Source: Acridotheres tristis (Eukaryota > Chordata > Aves > Passeriformes > Sturnidae). From it: a stretch of DNA of 64,000 bases. Location of the stretch: positions 3,919,001-3,983,000 of the forward strand of contig CM072908.1 of the NCBI GenBank assembly GCA_037013685.1, read 5' to 3'. The position numbers and the translations under genes are program-made. Position 1 is the first letter of the stretch. Every line of letters begins with the position of its first letter. A model generated the notes under the pieces. The model saw only the letters and a list, made by a program, of their open reading frames with translations, was not told where the DNA came from and made no database searches. Of the stretch, positions 22,291-34,200 are shown piece after piece.

Positions 22291-25200
22291 ATGTATCCCG
22301 AATCCACTACTGACTCCCCAGCGCGACTCTCGCTGCGGCAGACGGGCTCCCCAGGGATGATTTACAGGTAAGGGTGCAGGGCAGTGCTGGGGGAACTCTA
22401 TGGGGCTTCAAACCCACGCCTGTGGCAACCCAGAACCACCACACTGCCTGAAACTGCCTTGATACTGCTAAACTGCCCCGGCATGCTTTGTGCAAAAGTT
22501 TCCAGCACAAAATCTCCGCACAGTAGCAGCAGCGTTTTGGGGCACTGGTGCCTGTTATGGCTTAGGGGGAACTTTCAGGGTCGTGCCAGTGCCTGCTGCA
22601 GTGTCCACTGTGCTGAGACATGGGTGGGTGTCGCTTACCCTTCCCACAGCCACTGACTCTGGCACTCACTCTCGCTCCTCCTTTCTAACGGGGTTTGTGG
22701 CATCTTTCTTCTCTCTCCCCTTTGCTGTCGGAAGCGCGAGATACGGGAGCCCCAAGCGCCAGCTCCAGTTCTACAGGTAACCAGGCCCTTTCCCCTCCCC
22801 AAAATCCCCCAAGCATGGCCCCTGCCCATGACCAGATAATGCTGGCACAGCACTGCCCTGCCCAATGTGCCAGGATCCCTCTCTGTGGGATGGGCATCAC
22901 AGATGTGACATCACCTCATCACCTGCTCTCGGGTTCGGAAGCGTGGTGTGGGGACCCTGGGATGTGTCTGGGTTTAGGGGGGACCGTTCTCACAGGCTGT
23001 CCAAGCAGCAGAGTGTGGCCATATGGCTGTGGAGGACAGCCACTGTGGAGTGTGGAGCTCAGCTCAGCTTGGGAGGAGTGTCCCATGCCAATGCTGTGCC
23101 TGGAGAAGCCCCTGGCTTTTCCCAAGAGCAGCTCTGGGAAACCAGCCAGCTGCTCCACGGCTCCTGCTATTAGGAGCAGTCTCGTTAAGTGGTACAGGAG
23201 GCAACAATCGCCCCCATCACCCTTTTACCGTCTGAAGTGAGGGCGGCACTTCCCCACATACTCTGCCAGCAGCTGCTCCAGTGTTCCCAGGGCTACAGCA
23301 GCCCAGTGGTGTGGGAGTGGGTCTGGCCTGGCTGCATGGGGTGGGGGACCAGGGGCTTCCCCTCGACAGAACCGTGGACCCCCCCTTGCTATCGCAGACG
23401 TGACAGGAGGAGGTGAGGCCAGCCAGCAATGGGATGGCTCAGTGGCACTGACAGTGTCCATCCCAGTGCTGCCACCAGCGCTGCTGAGCCCCGCTACGGG
23501 CAAGTTTTGGCTGCCAAACTGACCTCAACCACTGGACACATCTGGTGTAAAGGCTCCCAGGCACAACAGGCATATTGTCTGTAGGCTGTCTTCAGGCAGA
23601 AGCCACCTGTGTTCATCACCCAGTTCTGTTTTGGGGGTCCCTTCTGGGTGAGGCTGCCTTTCAGTCCTGCCACAGCTCAGCTCTGCCTCCACTGCCGCAG
23701 GGACCACAGGAGGGCTGTGTCTGCCACAGGGCACCGTCTCTAATGGTCTCCCTGATGGCTCCAGTGTCCAGCTGTCCCCACCACCCTGTGTGCTGGTGAC
23801 AGGGGGACCTGTCACTGCAGGGCGAGGGGCGGCGGTGCCAGCGTTGATAAAGCAGTGGCACATCCCCAGGCTTTTAGTGAGGCGCCATGAATAATTTAAC
23901 TCCTCTTCGCAAGGAAGAAAATCCCCTAATAGGGCTAATGGAGCTCGGCGAGAAGCCGGGCGCTGGGGGCCTGGCGCAGCCGCCAAGTGCTTTGGACGCC
24001 AAGCTCCGACACTCCCCTAATGCAAAACAACGCGGCCACCGCGGCTCTTATATCTGCCCCGGGGCAGCCGGGCCGCCCAGAGCTGCGCTGCTGCTGAGCA
24101 GCTTCCCCGGCGCGGTGAGTCTGGGCCGGCGGCGCGGGCGGCGAGCGGGGCTGGGTACGGTGGGGATGGCCGGGGATGGGCACCGCCGTGGGGCAGCCGC
24201 TGCGGGCAGCAGGGAAGATTTTCCGTGCAGAGTGACTTGGGATTTGATGGCTTAGGGCGGCTTTCTTTCGGAGTTTGGGGGTCTTCCTGGCTTTAGGCAG
24301 GCTGGTGGCTGCCTATTTCCTAGCTTGGCAGGCCAGGCTGGCCACACATCTCTCTGGGCAGCTGCCCTGCCTGTCACCCACTTGTTGTGCCCCCGATGCT
24401 GCTAACAGCGCTGTTATCCCACAGAGCCTGCACTCTGTCCCTCATCCCTGCTCCTTCCTTGCAAAACAGCCTCTCCTGCTTGGGCACAGCACAGCTTATC
24501 CTTGGCAGATCCTGCAGCCCTGCTGCCACTCATCCCAGGAGCACTGGGATTTCTGCTATCAAACGGCCGTGAATGCACCCACCATCTCTGCGCTCTCTCG
24601 GCCATCCAGTTCTATTCTTCCAAAAATCAGGGAAGTGTCAAGATAGGGCAGCCGGTGGATTCCCGCCCCATTCCTCAGAGCAGCCCTGATCAAACCCCCA
24701 GCTCTGTTTGCTGCAGCCGTTTTTCTGCTGTGGAGCAGCAGTGCAGCCAGCTCAGGTTTCTCCTTGCTGCTGTCAGATGAGGGGATCCTACCAGGGCAAG
24801 GAGATCCCACTGGGAGCAAGGAGATCCAACCAGGTGCCTGTACCCAGCAGGAGCCACTTGCACTGCCCTAATTAAAGCTACCAGCCACAGAGAAGGGCCA
24901 GTGCTGGAGGTGCCGGCTCCAGTCTCCAGCTTTGAGGTGTGGCAGGAAGAGGCTGATGACAAGGATTCAGTTTGGCTTTGCTGCAACAGAGGGAAGTTTC
25001 CTTTCCATGTCTCCTGGCTTTCCTCAGGCCTTGCTACAGAGCAGGAGGAGCACGGAGTGGTGTCTGGCAGCACCAGATATCAAAGGAGACCCCCAGGGTT
25101 TTGGTCATACCTGGCCAGCTGCTACTCTGTATCCTCTGGATTTCTTTCTCCTTTCCTCTGGAGGTCACACCTCAATGGCAGAGAGCACTTCACTTTTGGC

Positions 25201-28200
25201 TCCTGCAACTGTCAATTTGAGCTTCACAGGGAAAGAAGAAACCACCAGTGGGAGCCTGGCTGGGGCCTGACGCTGGTGTAGATCTGTCACAGTGTATCCC
25301 CAGTGGACACTCCGGCACCAACACTAGCTTTTGGCCCCAGTCCCTGCTCCATGCAGACACTGAAAACAAGGGAAGTTGCAGAGACAGGCACAGAAATCGA
25401 TGCCAGTGCCACCGCCAGTGAGGTCCCAGCCATAGAGACAGCAAGGGCTCGGCTGTGCGAGGAGCCCACCCTGCGGCAGGCTATTTTCGGCAGCCGCATC
25501 GGCTGGGAGGTCGCTGCCGCGGCGGTGGGGAAGGTGTTGGCTGGTGGCGCACATTGCAGCAACGTGACGCAGGCACAGCGAGAACCCAGTGCCCACAGAC
25601 CCTCTGCCGCTGTCCACCCTTTCCAGGGAGCCCCATGGGGGTCCTTTTCCCATCCCAATTTTCTTTGCCCACTGGCACACAGTGCCAGATTCTCACCAGC
25701 ACTACTTGTGCCACTGCTCGCCATGCCTCAGACAGCTCCTGGGACCCACTGTGTCCCTCGCAGGGATGTAAACCGGTGCAGCCCAGACAGTGCAAGCTGG
25801 GAGCCAGCACAGCCGAGCCACTGGCCACACTACTGCGTCGTGGCTTGGGGCAGCTGTGGCAGGCACCACTGCAGCCTCAGACACAGACTGTGCCGCATCC
25901 CTCTCCTACTGCTTCTCCTGTTGTGCTTCAGCTCCCACGCCAAGGCTTTGCTCCGCTGAAGAGGCTGGCTTTGCTAGGGTCCCCACATATCCTGGCAAGG
26001 GTGGGTGCCACCACTCCGGCCTGGAAATGCAGGTAGGGCTGTGCCCTGAGTGGCGAGAAAGCCCATGTTGTGCTTTCCCAGCTCTCTCCGTAGCACCACA
26101 GAGTGTTTGGTGGCGTGGCTGGCCGGCAGAGCCCACGCTCGGGCGGCAGGATGCTCTCCATGACCTACAGTGAGAGCTTGCGCAGCGTGGCCAGCCGGCC
26201 CAGCCCCGAGTGGGGGCTGCCCCCAGCCCCCCGGGCGGCCGACGGCCTGGAGCTGCGGCGGCTGCGGGACGTGCGGGCGGCGGCGCGGGCGAAGACTCTG
26301 GAGGAGTTCCTGCGGATGCACGGGCTCTCCTTGGCCGACAGCACCGCCCGCGCCACTGGCATGAAGTACAGGTAAGGCAGCGCCACGAGGGCGGCGAGGG
26401 CCGAGGTGAGGGGATGACACAGGGGACGCTGCTTGGTGCTGGTGGCACCTCGTCAGGAGAACGGCTCTCACCTGAGCTCACCTCGGCTCCCCTGTGCCCC
26501 GCCGAGGCTGGGAGGAGCCGATGTCCTTGGCACGGCGAGCGCCGGAGAGGCAGCAGCCGATCAGCGCCGTTAGCACTTTCCTACTGGTGATCTTTGAGCT
26601 TCTCACTTGACATTCCTGTTTGCTGTCTGGGCATTTGCAGATGCAAACGCCCTCTGAGCTTTAAAGACTAGGCACCTGGAGCAAACAGGCACCCAAGGGC
26701 TGTTTCTGCCTCAGAGGTGTAAATCTTCATCTGATGTGGGTACATCTCTGTCTGACTGAGGGTTACATCTCCATCTGACGGGGGTACATCTCCGCCTGAC
26801 GAGTGTGCGTCTCTTCCTGACTGATGGGTGTGCATCACAGAGAGGGTGCATCATTAATTTTGCATGTGGGTCCTGGTGTAAGGTGTATCAGGCTTTCAGC
26901 CGATGTCCTTGTCAGGAGGACACTCTGGGCAGCTGGAGGGGTGGCCACAGCCCCTCAGAGGGATGGAGCTGCTCTACCCAGTGCACCTCTTCCCACTCTC
27001 CCCTGGCATTGCGGTTGGGGCAATGGGGTGCAGGGCCCAGCACCCCCAGTAACCCAGGTCAGGCTTTGAGGGGCACCAGGGCTGAGGACAGTGGCTGTTC
27101 TGCAGTGACAATGCAGGGGTGCCCCTTGTCCCCCACTGCAGCAAAGCCCCCAGAGCTGGCAGTTCTCCTGGCTCCTGCCGTGCTGCACTGTGCCGTGCCG
27201 TGCTGCGCTGCGGGTCAAGTTCCCCTCCACTCACAATGACCGCGGTAACATTTACACAGTGACAAGAGCCCATCTAATATTCATGGGGACATTATTTATT
27301 AATGGGAGCAGCTGGCACAGGCACCCCAAAGGTGCTCCTTCTTTGGGCATGTCCCCGCTGCCACCAAAATTTGTGGCGTTTCTCATCCTCTGGGGACTGG
27401 CAACTGCTGCCAGGTCCCCCCGCCCGCGCTGGAGCCGGCACTGGCGCTGGTGCTGGCAGGATTACCAGCTAAGGAGCTTTGCGAGAGAGGGAAGTGGAGG
27501 AGATTACAAGATTTTTCATTAGGTTTGAGGCAAATGTTCATAATTTCCTGCAAGCCCCGTCTCTGCATTTTGCTCCATACTGAGGGGCACAGCAGGTGCT
27601 GGCAGCCTGCACGTGGCCCCGGCTGCAGGACGGTGCTGTAGTGTGCTGACTTGTGTCCCTGCTTCGGCAGGAGGTGCTAGGCTGGAATTCACCTCGCTCG
27701 ACTTCGCTTGCACTGGGAAAAACAGGGGGAATGTGCTGCTGAGGCTGTGGCCCCGAGGGCGACAACTTCGGCAAACTGGGCCATCAGCATCGCCGCCACC
27801 TGCTCTGCCTCCCAGCCGTGGGGTTGGCGATGCACACGCATTGCTGCCAGAGGGTTTGGTTTCGGACCCCTGCGGGGGAATCTGCCGCCGTGCGTGGCCG
27901 GAGGGAGGCAAGGAAGGACATCTTCACTCCGCAGCCTCATCCCTTGCTGTGCCCCAAGCCGGGGCTGGGCCAGCAGCCGTACCCACGGAGGGATGCCCAG
28001 CGGGGCGGAGGGGAGTCGCGCCCCGCCACGGCCACTCCGGAGGGTACCGGCAGCGGCTCTGCCCCTCCTGCCCCCACCTGCCCGGGTGCTGCTCGCTCGC
28101 TTCCTGAGCTCATCAAATATTGAGGGCAGGAGGGCTGACGGGAGCGCTCCGCGCCCGCCGCCTCGCAGCCCCCCGCCGTCACGTTGGCGGCGCGCGGGAG

Positions 28201-31200
28201 GAGCTCCCCGCCTCGCCCGGGGCGCCGGCTAAATTTAGGCAGCTGGAGCTGCTGCCCGCCGGAGCAGCATGCAGGTCTCCTTTGTGTGCTCCGAGCACAG
28301 CATCAAAAGCCGGAGCGCGGAGGATCGGCTGAACCGACAGAATGCCGGCAGCCCCAGCCTTGGCACCCGCGGCAAGTTCCGCGCGGTGGCCATGGTGGCT
28401 CGCAGCCTGGGGCAGCTCTCGGTGCAGAACGCCCCCTCCTCCAGCGACTCCAGCGTCAAGCAGCCGGGGATGAAATACCGGTAGGAAACGGGCACTCCTG
28501 GGGCTTTCCCTGTTCCTCTCTGCTGTCGGGGTGGCGAGGGGGGACTGGGGGCCAGGGACGCCGCACTCCCTAATCTCCGGTTCGCGTCCGGCTCTCTGTT
28601 TCTCGTCGCTAAAAGTGCTGACCGTGCGCCTCCGTGCGATTCCTCCCTGTTTGCTCTTGCCCCCTCAGGGCAGCTTTGATCCAGCCGTGCGTAAAATCTT
28701 CAGGATGGGGGGAAAAGAAGGGACCCTAATATTCAGGGTAGGATTAGTAGCATCCTCAGTATCTGCCAAGCCGGGCAGGCTGCCGAGCCGGGGGGGTCTG
28801 GGAGTCACGGTAGCGTTAATCCGGGCTGCTATGGCATCCTTTCGGTGCTGCCGGAGACTCAGTGCCCTGCAAAGCGAGTGCAGAGCCAGAAGCGGTTCTG
28901 GCTGCCCGTGGTGGTTCTGGAAACTGAGTGGTGTGTGCATGTGGGGCCCCCCTGGCCAGCCCCCACAGGGCTCACACACCCCATATCCTGGGTGTGAGAG
29001 TACACTGGGGCAGAGTACAGAGGGCTTCCCCCACTGAGGCGGAGTGTGCACCCGGGTGTGGGGCTGGGGCTCCCCCGGGATGAGCATGGACCCCAGGACG
29101 GGGTAGAGCCCCCCCCAGATGAGCCTGCACGCCATGGTCCGGCTGCCAGCGCCTGCGTGCCTCCACTGCAGCCCAGATGTGCCAGCATTAGGCAACAAAG
29201 TGTGTCAGGCCAGCAGGGTGCTGGGGTGAGCCTGGCCGTCATCCACCAGTGTTGTCCAAACCAGCCGAATCCCCTTACCTGGGCACTGGGGAGGGGGCTG
29301 GTCCAGTTCTGTCCAGCCCTCAAACACCAAACCCGGGCAGTGGTAGCAGTACTGGGACAATGCGCCGTGGCATCCTCAGGGCTCAGTACTCCTGCCCCAC
29401 AGTCATGTCCTGATCCAGAGGGAGAGCATACCAGTAACACCCTCTCCCAGGCAATGGGTGATCAGCTCGGGAGTCCCCACTGGTGGCTGCTGAAGGGACA
29501 GTGGCACAGGGGGATGCTCCAAGCAAGTGGATGGGATAGGAAAGCCATAGCACAGTGTGAGGGAATGCTTGGCCTTCCCAAAGTCTGCCAGTATCTCTAT
29601 TGGGCAGCCTATCAACACACTTTTGGACTGGGAAGCCAAGAGCAGCAACAGCCACCTGCCCAGGGGAACCCCAGCAATAATCTTGGAATGTCCAGGAGGA
29701 GGCAGGTGCTCTCTACGCCACATGGCAACCCCTCATCACGGGGTCTTGAGCCACGACTGGCCCAAGGCTGTGACCTCTTCCCACTGTAAAATGCTCTAAA
29801 TACACCACGGGACAGGAGGAGTGCCAGTGCCTCCAGATGCTGGGCAATAACATGGCAGAACCGAGGGATGCTGCCCTGGCTCGGTGCAGCCCACGGTTGC
29901 CCATGGCCGGGCCACAGCCACTCCCTGCCCGGCTGCCGGTGCCCGTGTCGGCGGTGCCGGCGGTGGCGGTGCCTCCGGTTGCTATGCGACATCCGCGCGG
30001 GCGAGCTGCCGCGGCTCACCTACACTTTATTTATTTTAACGCTCATTTCTTGAGCCTTTGTCATTTTTAACAAGTAACTGGCTCTCCATCACCACAGCGA
30101 AGGCGTCTGCCAGCCTGGCCCCCTTCCCGAAAGCTGTTCTCCAGTTTCTTGTGCCGGTCAAATTTTCTGGGGTGCTCCATTTCTCCAGGACGTTGCTCCA
30201 CTCCCGAGCACCCTCGCCTGGTGCAAGCCCTGTGCTTCCCTGTGCAATGCAGAGAACAGGCACAACTCATGCCATGTATTGGATACTTCAGCCCTGACCA
30301 CGAGCATGCCGGATCCTCTTCCTCCAATCTCATTCCTCAGTGCCAGCAGCACTCTCAGGGCAGCCGGACAACCCAGTCTCATCGCAGGGAGCTGCTTTAA
30401 CGAGGTCACTGCTCTCCCAATAGCCCTGCCAGGCACAGCCTCACTGCGCAGGTGCAGGCAGTGCCACTACCAAGCTGCAGGATGCCCAGCCTGGGATGGC
30501 TTGTTAATCAGTTGAGACGGGGCTCTCAGTGTAAAACCATCCCAGGTGGGGATGGGGACCATGGGCCACCACCACACCTCCCAGTCCTCACACCCGATGT
30601 GTTTGGTGGCATGCAGGATGCATGAGACAGCGTTTTGGGGCTTTCTGGCATCTTTCCTAATGGTCTCTGTCTTCCAGGAACCTCGGGAAGTCTGGGCTGC
30701 GTGTGTCCTGCCTGGGTCTGGGTAAGTGCCAGGGTTTGCCACAGCCCCTCAGCATCCCCTCAGTTCTGCAGCAGCTGCCGGCACTCCCCGGCCAGGGCAG
30801 CACTCGCTTGCCCCGGCGATGTTTGTTTGCAAAGGGAAGGAAAGGGTTTTCCTCAGCCCTGCAGCTGTTTTGAGTCACGGCCCAGAAATTGTCAAATTAT
30901 TTTCTCTTTTTCTGACACAATAGGAAGCGACTGGGCCATGCTGGGAGCACCACAGTGCACGCGGCAGGGCCGGCTGTGGCCACCACGTGCCAGGGCAGTG
31001 CTGAGGGAGCCAGGGTGGGTGGCTGAGGGCTTCAGGTGGAGGCGCTCATTGCTCACCACATTCACCATGCGCACACATCTCTCTCCCCCCTGCAGGAACA
31101 TGGGTGACTTTCGGAGGGCAGATAACAGATGAGGTAAGGCTGCACCCCTTCACCCCGTCCTTCCCCAGACTTTCCTTGGGGAGGGGATGGGGCCAGCACA

Positions 31201-34200
31201 GCTGCGGCTGTGGCTGGGGTGCATGTGGTACGCCAGAGCTCACCAGTGCTCTGTGCACATGCCCGTGCGCCAGCTCTCAGCCACCCCCTTCACCAACCCT
31301 GCTCTCTCCTCGCAGATGGCAGAGCAGCTGATGACTTTAGCTTATGACAATGGCATTAATCTCTTCGACACAGCAGAAGTCTACGCTGCTGGCAAGTAGG
31401 TGTCCTGCTTTGGCAGAGCCACAGGGGTCACACCCTACACCCTGACTCCCACCAAATCACAGTGGCACTGGGAATCTCCCAGGTTTGCCAGCTGCAAAGC
31501 AGCTTCCAGGACAGGGCTCTGAGCGCTTGCTCACAGGGGGAGTTGTGCTTCTGTCAGTCCCATGCTTCCCATGGTGGCCTGTATCATGCAGGTGCAGCTG
31601 TGCACCCTCCCAGCACAGCTGTACCCAGGGCATGCTGGCCCAGGGCATTGATGTGTGCCCATGCATTCACTTAAAATTAGCAAGCTTATGCATTGGGGCA
31701 GCCAAGGGGAAAACAGCCACTGCCACAGCCACTGCATTTGCCTCCTATTCTCCCAGGGTCTGGGGCTGTCCCTGCTGGCTGCCACCACTCCCCATGGCTG
31801 CAGCCGCCAGGTGCAAATGGCTGATGTCCCCTTCCCTTCTAGGGCTGAGGTGGTGCTGGGGAACATCATCAAGAAGAAAGGGTGGAGGTAAGCCAGATGC
31901 CATCCCTATTTGGCAAAATTATCGCTGTAGTCCCGATGGGCTGGGGAAAACTGATAGAGGAGCCTTTGGCAGGAGTGTGCCATCCCAGGCAGGGTGCATG
32001 GGGCTCTGCGGATGCCACCACCAGTGATTCTCCCTTTCTTCCTGCAGACGGTCCAGCCTGGTCATCACCACCAAAATCTTCTGGGGAGGAAAGTAGGTAA
32101 CACCCACCCTCCAGCAGAGCAGCTGGCACATGTCAGGCTCTCACCCCAGGCTCTCACCTACCTTTCCCTTTGCAGGGCCGAGACAGAGAGGGGCCTGTCC
32201 CGAAAACACATCATAGAAGGTAGGGGTAGGGATGAGGGTGCTTGCCAGGTGCTGCTGGCCCCGGTGCCACGCTGTTCCTCACCATCTGCCTCACTGCTGG
32301 CAGCATGGGGCTCCACATGCCTGACAGCCCCATCCATGCTGCAGGTCTGAAGGCATCGCTGGAGCGGCTGCAGCTGGAGTACGTGGACGTGGTGTTTGCC
32401 AACCGGCCCGACCCCAACACGCCGATGGAAGGTGAGTGCGCGCCGCGGTGCCGTGCTCCTCCCCGCTGCCTTTCATCGCCGTCGCGGTTGGTTTGCGCCA
32501 GGCTTGTGTTTCAAGGGCATTTTCCCTCCCGAGCAGAATCCGCTCTTCCGCCACCACGGTTGGCCCGTGCCACAGTCACAGTTCTGCCGCCCCCTGCCCG
32601 GTGCCAGGACCTTCTGGGGCCATGGCAGGGCGGGTTGGCGGTGCGGTGGCAGGTCACTGCCCCCATCCCAGCAGCGGTGACTCCACTTTCTCTAAATCTC
32701 TCTTTTATCACCAGGGGACCCATTTAGTTCCTCCAAGTCCAGGACTTTCATCGTAGAAGGTACTCCCTGCCCGCACTCTGCCCGCCAGCCGCTGCCTGTC
32801 CCAGCGGTGTTTCCTGGGGCAGAGCCCCCACTCCTCTGTGATCCCCATCCTTGTTCCCCCCTCTCAAGCAAACCCCGCCATGAGATGCAGAGGCAGCGGC
32901 AGCACAACACAGACACCCCCTGGCCCTTCAGACTGTACTGCAGTTTAAAGGACAAAAAGCAGAGAGGCTCCCACCCCACAGAGTCCTGCCGTGGGACATG
33001 TGCCTTGGCACATGCCGGGGTCTGCAGCAGGGCCCTCCCTGCCGGGACAGCTATGAGCATGCTGGGGTGTGTGCCCTGGTGCCGACCGGGTGAGCCTCAT
33101 GCCCCTTGCCCTCCCCGCTGCCCGCCTTTGGCTGCAGGAGCACGCCTTGGCTTGGCCCCAGCCTGCATGGCTCAGGGCTGGCTCCCCCCAAGACCCCTGA
33201 GCAGCTCACACAGGGTTCAGGCTTCCCTCCATGGGTCTCTGTGTGTGGGCAATGCATCAGTCTCTCCCCCTGCAGCAGTGCCAGTGCTGGTAACCCCACA
33301 GGGCATGGGGCCAGTGGCAGAAGCTTCAGGCTGCTCTCCATGGAGGGAGAGCCTGGCACCGTGTGAGCATGTCAGGTCGGCTGTGGTCTCTGGCACATCC
33401 TGAGTGGCTGCTCCCTCTGTCCCCATCCTGCTCTTCTGAAAGCATCCCCTGGACGCCACCCAGCTCCCACGGCAGCATTGGGCAGTGGGATGCTCACCAG
33501 CCATCAGCATGGTGCGAGCCCCCTTCTGCCAGTGCAGCCCCTGCTAAACCCCATATGCCACTCTCTCCTTCCCTCCCGGCAGAGACAGTGCGAGCCATGA
33601 CCCATGTCATCAACCAGGGGATGGCCATGTACTGGGGGACCTCGCGCTGGAGCTCCATGGAGATCATGGTAGGGGCCCAGGGGACCAGGGCGGCCGCAGC
33701 AGAGCAGCCCCAGCGATGCCGCTGATGTTGATTTAATCAGACAGCAGCTGTTGGGAGCCAAGCGTGTACAGATGCACTTAAGCCTTAATTATTTTTCGGG
33801 GCGGCCGCTCAGGACTTGGCTGGGGGGTTGGGCAGGGGGCTCGGGGGGAGCAGGAGGGCGCTGAGGGTCCTGGCTCTTCTGCAGGAGGCGTACTCAGTGG
33901 CACGGCAGTTCAACCTGATTCCGCCGATCTGCGAGCAGGCCGAGTACCACATGTTCCAGCGGGAAAAGGTGGAGGTGCAGCTCCCTGAGCTCTTCCACAA
34001 GATAGGTACGATTCCTCCCCAGCCCCCCAAAGCACAGTGCTCCTCAAGCCCAGTGCTGCTGAGGCCAGGTGCTGCAGCCCCTGGGGGAGCTGGGAGCAGT
34101 GGTGTCATCCCCCTGTTCTGCTCTGTCCCCAGGCGTTGGAGCCATGACCTGGTCCCCACTGGCCTGTGGCATTGTCTCGGGAAAGTATGATGGAGGCATC

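Noticed and set aside
23887..24115. Open frame starting [13 protein letters not shown] as a possible KCNAB2 first exon
   Set aside because: The donor at 24,116 leaves phase 0, whereas the common exon at 30678 needs two leftover bases, so it would not read into the KCNAB2 core.
17287..30877. TGASTCA (AP-1) sites at 17287, 19119, 19726 and 30871
   Set aside because: The count is within chance expectation for a 7-base motif over this length, so no regulatory claim beyond listing is justified.
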